A DNA stretch of 64,000 nucleotides, taken from the NCBI RefSeq assembly GCF_023022965.1, contig NZ_CP095462.1, positions 248,001 to 312,000 of the forward strand, read 5' to 3'. The notes under the pieces were generated by a model that made no database searches, was not told the DNA's origin, and worked only from the letters and a program-made list of their open reading frames with translations. This DNA is from Ectobacillus sp. JY-23 (GTDB lineage Bacteria; Bacillota; Bacilli; Bacillales; Bacillaceae_G). Shown here in pieces: positions 41,719-49,256 of this stretch. Each line of letters begins with the position of its first letter. Position 1 is the stretch's first letter. A program made the position numbers and the translations under genes.

Positions 41719-42654
41719 GTTTTCATTTTGGTACAGCTTCAATATACTTTGTGCCTTTTCACATATATAAGATACCATTTCAGCAGGCTCTTCCACTATA
41801 GCATCGCTACCTAGTGAAAAAAAGAAGTCCCCTGTAAAATGGATTTCACTTGTTTCAATCATCATCTCAATATACCCTGCTTCGTTATCTGATGCTACAT
41901 ATTGCTCAAGCCAGGGATTTGTTAGACATTGCCGAACACCTTCTCTTGTAAGGCGCACTTTAAGTTTTATCGGTTCTTTTGTTTCTTCATTCGATAGCCA
42001 TTCTCTGAGTGTCATATAAGTTCCTGGGTCTTCCTCTATGATTTCTATATCAAAAATTCGATCTATACGAAACAACGAAATACTGTCTTTTTCGTATAGA
42101 TAGGCAGGACAGTACCATAAACCATTGTTGGCATATACGCCGATTGGCCTAATAAGTCGTGAAGACATACCGCGTTTGGCATTATAGCGTATACGCAACT
42201 TAGCCCCAGCTATAGCTGAGTCAAGCAAATCTTTGAGTAACGGCGCATGTATATGGCGCAGGGGTGTCCAGAACGAAATATAATCACGTAGCATTTTTAA
42301 TTTCTCTTTCGCATCGGGTGGCAAATGCATATAAAATTTGTGAAGAGCTGCTTTTATTTCTGTATTAAATGGTAAAGAATTATAGTGAAGCAAAGATTCA
42401 TAAGCAAAATACATAGAAATCGCTTCTTCTTCAGTAAAAAGAATAGGAGGAAGCAAGCTATTTTTTAGTACGGTATAACCACCGTGTGGTCCTTGCTCCG
42501 CGTACAATGGAACACCCCAATGGCTAAGCTCTAATAAATCACGTTGTACGGTACGGACAGACACCCCAAACTCATCCGCAATCTCGCGAGCTGTAAACGT
42601 TCGTTTTAGATTAATATAGGTCATCATATCAAGCAGTCGCTTTACTTTAGACAT
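41713..42654 (-). CDS. WYL-domain transcriptional regulator (DeoR-type HTH)
   Basis: A 313-residue regulator of the YafY/PafC type. The N-terminal HTH is KRTFTAREIADEFGVSVRTV with QRDLLELSHWGVPL; the WYL core follows (LRIRYNAKRG, IRPIGVYANNGLWYCPAYLY, FRIDRIFDIEI), then a C-terminal extension. The WYL motif is present as LWYCPAYL. WYL proteins bind nucleic acid or small ligands and control stress or defence genes. The ATG at 42654 has AAAGGAG upstream. It is divergent from the DHFR-family gene at 42869 and probably regulates it. Confidence 0.85.
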   Translation of the reverse strand: MSKVKRLLDMMTYINLKRTFTAREIADEFGVSVRTVQRDLLELSHWGVPLYAEQGPHGGYTVLKNSLLPPILFTEEEAISMYFAYESLLHYNSLPFNTEIKAALHKFYMHLPPDAKEKLKMLRDYISFWTPLRHIHAPLLKDLLDSAIAGAKLRIRYNAKRGMSSRLIRPIGVYANNGLWYCPAYLYEKDSISLFRIDRIFDIEIIEEDPGTYMTLREWLSNEETKEPIKLKVRLTREGVRQCLTNPWLEQYVASDNEAGYIEMMIETSEIHFTGDFFFSLGSDAIVEEPAEMVSYICEKAQSILKLYQNENK

Positions 42655-42793
42655 ATACGCTAGCTCCTTTATATACATACAAGTAATACAGTTCTGTTAG
42701 TACCTATGGTTTTACACTTCTTAAGTTTTGAGAACCGCTACATATGGTACGTTCTCCCCCTTCAAAAAATGTTTTTATGATTGTCTATATTTT

Positions 42794-42845
42794 ATGTCAT
42801 AAATATGACATGTTTTGTCGTAATTAGATAGTAAGATTATCTTAC
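42794..42845. promoter_or_regulatory. two palindromes between WYL regulator and DHFR-family gene
   Basis: ATGTCAT-AAAT-ATGACAT lies at 42794-42811 and GTAAGATTATCTTAC at 42831-42845, just upstream of the ribosome binding site of the gene at 42869. Both are two-fold symmetric, and either may be the WYL regulator's binding site. The placement suggests control of the plus-strand gene. Confidence 0.45.
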
Positions 42846-42868
42846 CACAAGCACAAGGAGGAATTGTA

Positions 42869-43396
42869 ATGGAAGAGAAAAAAGTCGTATTATATATTGC
42901 AGTTAGTGTGGATGGATATATCGCTGATGAGTTTGGTGGTATCGAATGGTTAGAAGAGGCAGGACAAAAAGGCGAAGGCGACAACGGATACAGTGTTTTT
43001 TACGAGACAGTTGATACGATTGTAATGGGAAATGCGACATATGAACAAATCCTAGGATTTGATATTCCGTTTCCGTATGAAGGTAAACCTTCCTATGTAT
43101 TTTCACGTACGAAAACAGGAAAAGATGAACATGTCGAATTTATTAACAGTGACCCTAAAACGTTCTTAGATCGCTTACAGGGAGATCGGCGTATTTGGTT
43201 GGTCGGAGGTGCAGGTGTGTTAAACGCTTTTATGAAATCAAACACGGTAGATGAATTACGTATTACGTATATTCCCATTTTACTTGGAAAAGGTATTCCT
43301 TTATTTCATGGCGGCTATGAAAAAACAAATTTACAACTTCAAAATGTGACGACGTATAAGGAAATTGTGGAGTTACATTATAAGGTAGAGAGGTAA
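42869..43396 (+). CDS. dihydrofolate reductase family protein (RibD C-terminal-like)
   Basis: A 175-residue protein with the DHFR/RibD_C fold: VVLYIAVSVDGYIADEFGG, DTIVMGNATYEQILGF, YVFSRTKTG, RIWLVGGAGVLNAFM and ELRITYIPILLGKGIPLF. This matches YwjB/YyaP-type proteins in Bacillus, which are not true dihydrofolate reductases and have an unknown substrate; they use NADPH. CAAGGAGGAATTG precedes the ATG. It is 44 bp upstream of folA and divergent from the WYL regulator. The position suggests it is inducible and might work on pterin or another heteroaromatic compound (inference). Confidence 0.83.
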   Translation: MEEKKVVLYIAVSVDGYIADEFGGIEWLEEAGQKGEGDNGYSVFYETVDTIVMGNATYEQILGFDIPFPYEGKPSYVFSRTKTGKDEHVEFINSDPKTFLDRLQGDRRIWLVGGAGVLNAFMKSNTVDELRITYIPILLGKGIPLFHGGYEKTNLQLQNVTTYKEIVELHYKVER

Positions 43397-43440
43397 ACGA
43401 AGGCCCTCTTATGCTACAATGTAGAAAAGGGGGGTTGTAT

Positions 43441-43926
43441 ATGATTTCACTCATTGCAGCGATGGATCGCAATCGCTTAATTGGAACAAATAATGAACTG
43501 CCATGGCGATTGCCTGCGGATTTGGCTTATTTTAAAAGTGTTACAATGGGACATCCCGTTATTATGGGACGTAAAACATATGAATCAATAGGTAGACCAT
43601 TACCAGGGCGGGAAAATATAATTGTAACTCGTAATCCTGCATACAAAGCTGAAGGATGTGTTGTTGTGCATTCTTTAGACGAATTGCTGACGCGGTTTGC
43701 TTCTTCTGATAAAGAGGCCTTTGTTATCGGCGGAGCCGAACTGTATAAAGAGGCATTGGCTGTAGGAAACCGTCTATATATTACACATATTGAAGATGAA
43801 TTCTCAGGAGACGCTTGGTTCCCTTGTATTGATGAATGGCAAGAAATATCTCGAGAGCCCGGAATATGTGACGAAAAAAATCCATATGCATATTATTTTT
43901 CGATTTATGAAAAAAAGAACCAATAA
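43441..43926 (+). CDS. folA: dihydrofolate reductase
   Basis: A 161-residue DHFR: MISLIAAMDRNRLIGTNNEL, PWRLPADLAYFKSVTMGHPV, IMGRKTYESIGRPLPGRENI, FVIGGAELYKEAL and TYITHIEDEF-like ends. The catalytic acid in LPADLAYF and the NADPH loop GRKTYESIGRPLPGR are present. It reduces dihydrofolate for thymidylate and purine synthesis and is the trimethoprim target. ATG 43441 follows GGGGGGTTGTAT; ten earlier in-frame codons are excluded. It may be co-transcribed with the DHFR-family gene upstream, and is followed by a terminator. Confidence 0.93.
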   Translation: MISLIAAMDRNRLIGTNNELPWRLPADLAYFKSVTMGHPVIMGRKTYESIGRPLPGRENIIVTRNPAYKAEGCVVVHSLDELLTRFASSDKEAFVIGGAELYKEALAVGNRLYITHIEDEFSGDAWFPCIDEWQEISREPGICDEKNPYAYYFSIYEKKNQ

Positions 43927-43941
43927 TTTGGTTCTTTTTTT
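43911..43941 (+). terminator. rho-independent terminator
   Basis: AAAAGAACCAA pairs with TTGGTTCTTTT around ATAA, ending in a T-run. It overlaps the folA stop. Confidence 0.78.
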
Positions 43942-43990
43942 ATGCGTGCAACAATCCTGTATTATAATGGAAGATATAGGGGGGATATGT

Positions 43991-45967
43991 ATGAAAAAAA
44001 TAGGTAGTCTGATCTTATTGTGTTTACTTATGGTTGCATGCAATAAAGAACCGCAGCCGGAAGAAGTGATGGATAAGTACATAAAGGCGTGGAATAAGCA
44101 AAATTTCAGTGAGATGTACGAACAGCTTTCTGAGGATGCAAAAAGTCAAATAACAAAAGAAGAATTCACTTCTCATTATAATGATATTTATAAAGATATG
44201 GAAGTAAGTGAAGTACAAGTGAAAGCTGTATCTACAAAAGAAGACAAAAAAAACAAAGAAAAAACCGCTTTACCTTATAAAGCACAATTAAAAACGCTAG
44301 CGGGAGAAATTTCATTCAAAAGTAATGTGGAGCTAGTGAAAGAGAAGGAGGACAAGACAGAAGTCTGGCGAATAGCGTGGACGCCTGCACTGATTTTTCC
44401 TGCTATGAAAGAAGATGATAGGGTGCAGGTTAAACCGTATATACCAAAGCGTGGTGACATTGTAGATCCAAAAGGTAACATACTTGCCGGCGAAGGAACT
44501 GTATACGAAATTGGTCTTGTGCTGGAGAAAATGGGTGAAAATCATAGTGCCACAAAGCAACGACTCTCTCAATTGCTAGAGATGAGTGTCGATGAAATTG
44601 ATAAAAAGCTGAGCGAAAAATGGGTAAAACCACATTTGCTTGTTCCGCTTACAATCTTATCTGATGAAGCCAGTCACGCAGAACTTCTGCGTTTACCTGG
44701 TGTAAAGATAACGGACAAAAAAATGCGAGTGTATCCATTAAAAGAAGCTGCCGCACACGTAACAGGTTACATCGGAGAAATTACAGCGGAAGAGTTGCAA
44801 AAAACAAAAGGATATCAACCTGGCGATAAGATAGGCAAAAGAGGTCTTGAACAGGTATATGAAGACAAATTAAAGGGGCAGAAGGGTGCTCGCATTTACA
44901 TTGTAGATCGTAATAAAAAAGAAAAAGAGGTGCTAGCAGATAAACCTGCGAAAGATGGAGAAACCGTTACTGTAACCATTGATACAGCTATGCAGCAAGC
45001 GCTATATACAGAGCTGAAAGATAATGCAGGAACGGCAAGTGCCATTAATCCTCAGACAGGCGAAATACTTGCGCTTGTCAGCACGCCTGCTTTTAATCCG
45101 AACGATTTTGTGCAAGGAATGAAAGCGGCGGATTGGAATGTACTTAACGATAATTTAAAACAACCACTCTTAAACCGATTTACGCAAGCATACACACCAG
45201 GTTCAGTATTCAAACCAATTACGGCTGTTATTGGTATGAACACGGGTACGTTAAATCCGAAGGAAGAAAAGCAAATTACTGGTTTACAGTGGGCGAAGGA
45301 TGGATCTTGGGGTAATTATTTTGTCACAAGGGTAAAGGAAGCAAGTCCCATTGATTTAGAAACCGCTTTGGTATACTCTGATAACATTTATTTTGCACAA
45401 GAGGCACTGAAGGTTGGAACAGAAACGTTCAGTGAAGAAGCAAAGAAATTTGGATTTGGAGAAAAATTACCACTTGCTTATCCGTTCCAGGAATCAAAGT
45501 TGGCAGTGACAGATATTAAAAATGATATCCAACTTGCTGATACAGCTTACGGCCAAGGGGAGGTTTTAATGACACCGCTGCATGTTGCACTATCATATGC
45601 ACCGTTCATAACGAGAGGATCTATTCCAGCCCCCTCTTTACAAAAAGGAGAAAACGAGGGAATGGTTTGGAAAGATAAGATCATGAGTGAAGCAACCGCT
45701 ATGCTTGTTCACAACAGCTTAATCCGAGTGATTGACGACCCTGAGGGGATAGGCCGAGCTGCTAAAATAGATGGGGCACGGCTTGCGGGTAAAACAGGTA
45801 CAGCTGAATTAAAGAAGGCAAAGAGAACGGAAGGACAAGAGAATGGCTGGTTTGTTGCGTATGATGAGAAAAAAGTTGTCGTTGTTATGATTGAAGACGT
45901 AAAAACGCGTGGTGGTAGTAACTATGTAGTTGCAAAAGTGAAACGCGTGTTCGATAATGAAAAATAA
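43991..45967 (+). CDS. MecA-type class B penicillin-binding protein, lipoprotein form
   Basis: A 658-residue class B PBP. It begins with a lipoprotein signal (MKKIGSLILLCLLMVAC) rather than a plain anchor, then a MecA_N/NTF2-like domain (residues about 20-140), a dimerisation domain (GDIVDPKGNILAG, ITDKKMRVYPLKEAA, GKRGLEQVYEDKLKG) and the transpeptidase domain with SVFK (PGSVFKPI), SDN (VYSDNIYF) and KTGTAELKK. It forms DD cross-links in the outer cell wall. The order matches B. subtilis PBP3 (PbpC, about 668 residues) and low-affinity PBPs. ATG 43991 has AGGGGGGATATGT upstream. Confidence 0.9.
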   Translation: MKKIGSLILLCLLMVACNKEPQPEEVMDKYIKAWNKQNFSEMYEQLSEDAKSQITKEEFTSHYNDIYKDMEVSEVQVKAVSTKEDKKNKEKTALPYKAQLKTLAGEISFKSNVELVKEKEDKTEVWRIAWTPALIFPAMKEDDRVQVKPYIPKRGDIVDPKGNILAGEGTVYEIGLVLEKMGENHSATKQRLSQLLEMSVDEIDKKLSEKWVKPHLLVPLTILSDEASHAELLRLPGVKITDKKMRVYPLKEAAAHVTGYIGEITAEELQKTKGYQPGDKIGKRGLEQVYEDKLKGQKGARIYIVDRNKKEKEVLADKPAKDGETVTVTIDTAMQQALYTELKDNAGTASAINPQTGEILALVSTPAFNPNDFVQGMKAADWNVLNDNLKQPLLNRFTQAYTPGSVFKPITAVIGMNTGTLNPKEEKQITGLQWAKDGSWGNYFVTRVKEASPIDLETALVYSDNIYFAQEALKVGTETFSEEAKKFGFGEKLPLAYPFQESKLAVTDIKNDIQLADTAYGQGEVLMTPLHVALSYAPFITRGSIPAPSLQKGENEGMVWKDKIMSEATAMLVHNSLIRVIDDPEGIGRAAKIDGARLAGKTGTAELKKAKRTEGQENGWFVAYDEKKVVVVMIEDVKTRGGSNYVVAKVKRVFDNEK

Positions 45968-46004
45968 AAAAACACACGCAGCATGATGCTGCGTGTGTTT
46001 TTTT
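45966..46004 (+). terminator. rho-independent terminator
   Basis: AAAACACACGCAGCAT and ATGCTGCGTGTGTTTT form a long perfect stem ending in T7. It immediately follows the PBP gene. Confidence 0.85.
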
Positions 46005-46061
46005 GTTCGAAAAGATTAGCAAATCTTTTCATAAGCAAAGTATAGACTGCAAGTAGAACGT

Positions 46062-46709
46062 TTAAGGCCCTTCTTTTATAATACGTACTTCGACTGTTCG
46101 TACGCCCCATTGACGCCCCTTATTTTTATCATGTATGAATACATCGATTTTATTTCCCTTAATTGCACTGCCCGTATCCAGTGCTTTTGCATATCCATAG
46201 CCCTCAACCCAAACGGTGCTTCCAAGTGGAATAACCCTTGGGTCTACCGCGATTACTTTTGCGGTGGGATTGTCTGTTAAACTGAATCCCGTTTTGGTTA
46301 AGACTTTTCCGTTGTAAGTACCGCCGTTTTCAGCAGGATCTGCTGAATAGGCAGTTGCTCTTACTTGAATTGTGCGAGCTGCTGCAACCTCGTCATTGCT
46401 TCGTGAAGGAACTGCAGCACCAGCTTCGGTCATCTTTTGTTCAGTTTCCTGCAATTTTTGTTGCATTTGCTGCAACTGTGCATCCTTCTGCTGCACTGTC
46501 CCTTGCATTTGTTGCGTTTGTTGCTCCAATTCTTTCACTTTCATTTGGAGTGCTTCGTTCTTTGTTTGCATGTCTGTTTGCACTTCTTGGTGCTGCTGCT
46601 TTGCTTTCTGATATTGATTATGAACGCTTACTGTTGTTCCTCCGAACCCCGCTGCCACTAGAAGCGGCGGAATCATCTGAATCGACATAAATCGTTTTAC
46701 AATACGCAA
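46062..46709 (-). CDS. 3D-domain cell-wall protein with N-terminal coiled coil
   Basis: A 215-residue secreted protein. An N-terminal signal or anchor (IPPLLVAAGFGGTTVSVHN) is followed by a long Gln/Glu/Met-rich coiled coil (residues about 35-95, KAKQQHQEVQTDMQTKNEAL). The C-terminal 3D domain has the three aspartates in YSADPAENGG, VIAVDPRVIPLGS and ALDTGSAIKGNKIDVF. This is the fold of YocH/YabE/Rpf-type muralytic domains (double-psi barrel, MltA-like). It probably trims peptidoglycan. TTG 46709 has AAGGTGAT upstream. It is convergent with the PBP gene. Confidence 0.83.
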   Translation of the reverse strand: MRIVKRFMSIQMIPPLLVAAGFGGTTVSVHNQYQKAKQQHQEVQTDMQTKNEALQMKVKELEQQTQQMQGTVQQKDAQLQQMQQKLQETEQKMTEAGAAVPSRSNDEVAAARTIQVRATAYSADPAENGGTYNGKVLTKTGFSLTDNPTAKVIAVDPRVIPLGSTVWVEGYGYAKALDTGSAIKGNKIDVFIHDKNKGRQWGVRTVEVRIIKEGP

Positions 46710-46937
46710 TTAGCATCACCTTTTATTTAAATTTACGGGCTTTAACGTATTCTAATGATATGCGTTGTAACATAAAGGAACAAGTGAAGTCACCAAACTG
46801 TTATGTTGTTGTTAGTAAAGATACATAACTGTAATACAACAAAAGATTCTGAGTGTGAAGAAAGATGTAAATTGTCGGAAAATAGTGTCGCAAAAACAAT
46901 TTGTCATATATGTGTAATAAAAATTAAAAGAAGATTG

Positions 46938-46988
46938 TTGACAGGTTGATTCAACTTTTATATACTTACTTATGTAATGTAAGTAAGT
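46938..46988 (+). promoter_or_regulatory. azoR promoter with overlapping operator palindrome
   Basis: TTGACA (46938-46943), a 17-bp spacer and TATACT (46961-46966) form a near-consensus sigma-A promoter. ACTTACTTA-TGTAATG-TAAGTAAGT (46964-46988) is a 9-bp inverted repeat overlapping the -10 and start site. A repressor binding there would block transcription. This resembles MarR/DUF24-type control of azoreductase genes, but no such regulator gene is adjacent. The rest of the 46710-47054 gap holds no gene. Confidence 0.7.
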
Positions 46989-47054
46989 AATTTTTTTATA
47001 AACTATCTTTAATTAAAAATAATTTAAATCAAGCCATAAAGGAGAGAAAGAATC

Positions 47055-47690
47055 ATGAAAAAAGTATTGTACATTACAGCTAATCCAAATACAGCAGAGG
47101 TATCATTCAGCAAAGCAGTAGGAGATGCGTTTATTGAAGCGTATCAAGCAAAAAATCCACAAGATGAAGTGATTGCAGTAGATTTGTTCCAGACAAATGT
47201 ACCAATGATTGATGGTGAAGTAATGGACGCTTGGGGTAAATTAGCTGCAGGTGTAGCATTTACAGATTTAACAGAATCACAACAACAAAAAATTGCGGCA
47301 ATGAATGCGAACCTAGAACAATTTATGTCTGCAGATCGTTATGTTTTTGCAACACCAATGTGGAACTTTAGCTATCCGCCAGTTGTAAAAGCTTATATTG
47401 ATAACTTGGCTGTTGCAGGTAAAACATTCAAATACACAGAAAATGGCCCAGTGGGTCTATTAGAAGGTAAAAAAGCGTTGCACATTCAAGCAACAGGCGG
47501 TATTTACTCTGAAGGACCAGCAGCAAGCATGGACTTTGGACGTAACCACTTACAAGCTGCACTTGCATTCTTTGGGGTAACAGATACAGCATATCTACCT
47601 GTAGAAGGAATGGGAGCAGCACCAGATAAAGCTGTGGAAATTAAAGAAGCTGCAATTGCAGCAGCAAAAGAAGCTGCAACGAAATTTTAA
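47055..47690 (+). CDS. azoR: FMN-dependent NADH-azoreductase
   Basis: A 211-residue flavodoxin-like enzyme: KVLYITANPNTAEVSFSKAV at the N-terminus, TPMWNFSYPPVVKAYIDNLA (the FMN-contacting segment), KTFKYTENGPVGLLEGKKAL, IQATGGIYSEGPA and FGVTDTAYLPVEGMGAAPD. This matches AzoR-type azoreductases, which reduce quinones and azo compounds with NADH and FMN. It appears to be highly expressed: perfect promoter, AAAGGAGAGAAAG site and Gln/Ala-biased codons. The operator overlap suggests induction by quinone or thiol stress. It stands alone, with a terminator at 47818. Confidence 0.92.
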   Translation: MKKVLYITANPNTAEVSFSKAVGDAFIEAYQAKNPQDEVIAVDLFQTNVPMIDGEVMDAWGKLAAGVAFTDLTESQQQKIAAMNANLEQFMSADRYVFATPMWNFSYPPVVKAYIDNLAVAGKTFKYTENGPVGLLEGKKALHIQATGGIYSEGPAASMDFGRNHLQAALAFFGVTDTAYLPVEGMGAAPDKAVEIKEAAIAAAKEAATKF

Positions 47691-47713
47691 TGAAAGGCGA
47701 TGTTACAGCTTAA

Positions 47714-47798
47714 AGTTGATAATGGGAACTTGTCGATCGGAGTGAATCTCTGATTGTAGGTAAGAAGAGAGACCCTGCAGTTGAAATCAACAAATAAC
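47714..47798 (+). repeat. possible decayed copy of the interspersed repeat
   Basis: AAAGTTGATAATGGGAAC, GATCGGAGTG, GAGAGAGACCCTGCAG and TTGAAATCAACAAATAACT keep the order of pieces seen at 28.6 and 16.1 kb but lack the GC-rich core. It may be an eroded copy. The rest of the gap to 48061 holds the terminator and no supported gene. Confidence 0.25.
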
Positions 47799-47817
47799 TT
47801 TCACAGAGCTAATGAAA

Positions 47818-47855
47818 AAAGAGGAGGTGCCTATGATCATAGGCACCTCCTCTTT
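47818..47855 (+). terminator. rho-independent terminator
   Basis: A near-perfect palindrome, AAAGAGGAGGTGCCTATGA paired with TCATAGGCACCTCCTCTTT, with a short T-tail. It ends the azoR transcript. Confidence 0.7.
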
Positions 47856-48061
47856 GCTATAGAGATGCTGTACAGGTTAAGCGTGCAAAGCATACTTAAA
47901 CAACTTGTTTTTTGAGTCAGGTTATTACCTCATTTGAATTGCTGTTGTATGCTAAGAGCCGCTTTTATAATCTAAAAGGACATGTTTCTTTTTTCTTATT
48001 CTTCTTTTTCCTTCTATTGTCTTGTATAATGAAGACGAATGGATATGAGGAGGACTTATGA

Positions 48062-48772
48062 ATGGTAAGAACTGTGTTTGCTGTAATTTATATCGTATTA
48101 TTAGTATTGGGAACGCTGCCACGCTTATCTCGCATGAAAAAGCTAGCCCCAACATTATCACCGGAAGAGAAAGATCGTCTTGTACATAAAACACCGGATT
48201 CGTTTGGTAAAGGAATGATAAAGGCCTCCGGTTCTACTGTAGAGGTAAAAGGACTGGAACACGTGCCTGACCGCGCAGTTCTTGTTGTATGTAATCATCA
48301 AAGCAACTTTGATATTCCAGTATTAATGGGGTATCTAAACAAACCAATTGGATTCATTTCTAAAGTGGAAATTAAGAAATTGCCAATTGTGTCTACTTGG
48401 ATGGAACTAATGAATTCTGTATTTATGGATCGAAGTGATCGACGTCAGTCATTGCAGGCAATTAAAGATGGTATTGAGTTATTAAAAAATGGCCATTCGC
48501 TGGTTATCTTTCCTGAAGGGACAAGAAGTAAAGGAAAGGAAATGGGAGAATTTAAAACAGGAAGTTTTCATTTGGCTGTGAAGTCAGGTGTACCTATTTT
48601 ACCTGTAACGGTGAATGGAACATATAACATATTGGAAGCAAATCATAATAAGATTAAACCTGCTCACGTTACTTTGACTATTTCAGAACCGATTTATGAA
48701 GAACAGTATAAAGATATGGATTTAAAAGAGCTAGCAGCATATACACAACATGTTATTGCGTCTAAACTATAA
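48062..48772 (+). CDS. plsC: 1-acyl-glycerol-3-phosphate acyltransferase (PlsC family)
   Basis: A 236-residue membrane-bound acyltransferase. An N-terminal hydrophobic helix (TVFAVIYIVLLVLGTLP) is followed by the four motifs of PlsC: VVCNHQSNFDIPVLM (HX4D), VFMDRSDRRQSLQAI, LVIFPEGTRSKGKEMGEF and VPILPVTVNGTYNIL. It acylates lysophosphatidic acid to phosphatidic acid in phospholipid synthesis. GAGGAGGACTTATGA precedes the ATG. Bacilli often have several PlsC paralogues; which one this is cannot be judged. Confidence 0.88.
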   Translation: MVRTVFAVIYIVLLVLGTLPRLSRMKKLAPTLSPEEKDRLVHKTPDSFGKGMIKASGSTVEVKGLEHVPDRAVLVVCNHQSNFDIPVLMGYLNKPIGFISKVEIKKLPIVSTWMELMNSVFMDRSDRRQSLQAIKDGIELLKNGHSLVIFPEGTRSKGKEMGEFKTGSFHLAVKSGVPILPVTVNGTYNILEANHNKIKPAHVTLTISEPIYEEQYKDMDLKELAAYTQHVIASKL

Positions 48773-48798
48773 AAAAGTCGACATTGTCGGCTTTTTTA
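48771..48798 (+). terminator. rho-independent terminator
   Basis: AAAAAAGTCGACA and TGTCGGCTTTTTT-type arms form a stem with T-tail immediately after the plsC stop. Confidence 0.8.
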
Positions 48799-48803
48799 TT
48801 ATA

Positions 48804-49001
48804 GGCTGTTTTCGCAAACTTTGTTACTATATAACAAATAGTGGCTCGGGGTTGCTCGCTTTCCGCGGGTCAGGTGAGCCTCCTCGGCTTACAGCCTGTG
48901 GGGTCTCACCTGACCCGCTGCTCTCGCAGGAGTCTCGCACCTTCCGCTCCAAACAACCTGAAACAAAGAAACCTATCTAAAAACAACAATCTTTTAGAAA
49001 A
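48804..49001 (-). repeat. interspersed GC-rich repeat, inverted copy
   Basis: Begins GGCTGTTTTCGCAAACTTTG and ends AACAATCTTTTAGAAAA; the core holds GGGTTGCTCGCTTTCC, GCGGGTCAGGTGAGCC and GTGGGGTCTCACCTGACCC. It is closest to the 31.4 kb copy in orientation and to the 16.1 kb copy in sequence. It is placed directly after a terminator. Confidence 0.75.
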
Positions 49002-49227
49002 GAGCCTTATTATATGTAGAAAACCGTACACCTAGCATAAAAGCAACCGTACACGAACACACAAGGACGAATGTGTATGGTTCTAACTCAATGCACCCTT
49101 CTTTTAGGTACTCACCGTAGTCGTACGTCGTCTTTTCTAAAAATATTGGTTGTTTTCTGTATTCATATATAAACGAATGGAAAATATTCTTGAAACACAA
49201 GGTGTTGTGACCTAATATGAGTATCAT
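48994..49227 (-). pseudogene. possible gene remnant next to the repeat
   Basis: On the minus strand a 77-codon frame includes IYEYRKQPIFLEKTTYDYGE and IELEPYTFVLVCSCTVAFML, which have protein-like composition. The end runs into the repeat element, with no ribosome binding site or promoter. It may be the remnant of a gene cut by the repeat, as at 15853-16068, but the case is weak. The family is not recognised. Confidence 0.25.
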
Positions 49228-49256
49228 ATATCATTGACTGGAAAGAGGTTGAGAAC

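Noticed and set aside
46355-46690. Several Cys- and Leu-rich plus-strand frames opposite the 3D-domain gene
   Set aside because: They mirror the Gln-rich coiled-coil codons (CAG/CAA) of the minus-strand gene; composition is explained by antisense of that repeat-like region.
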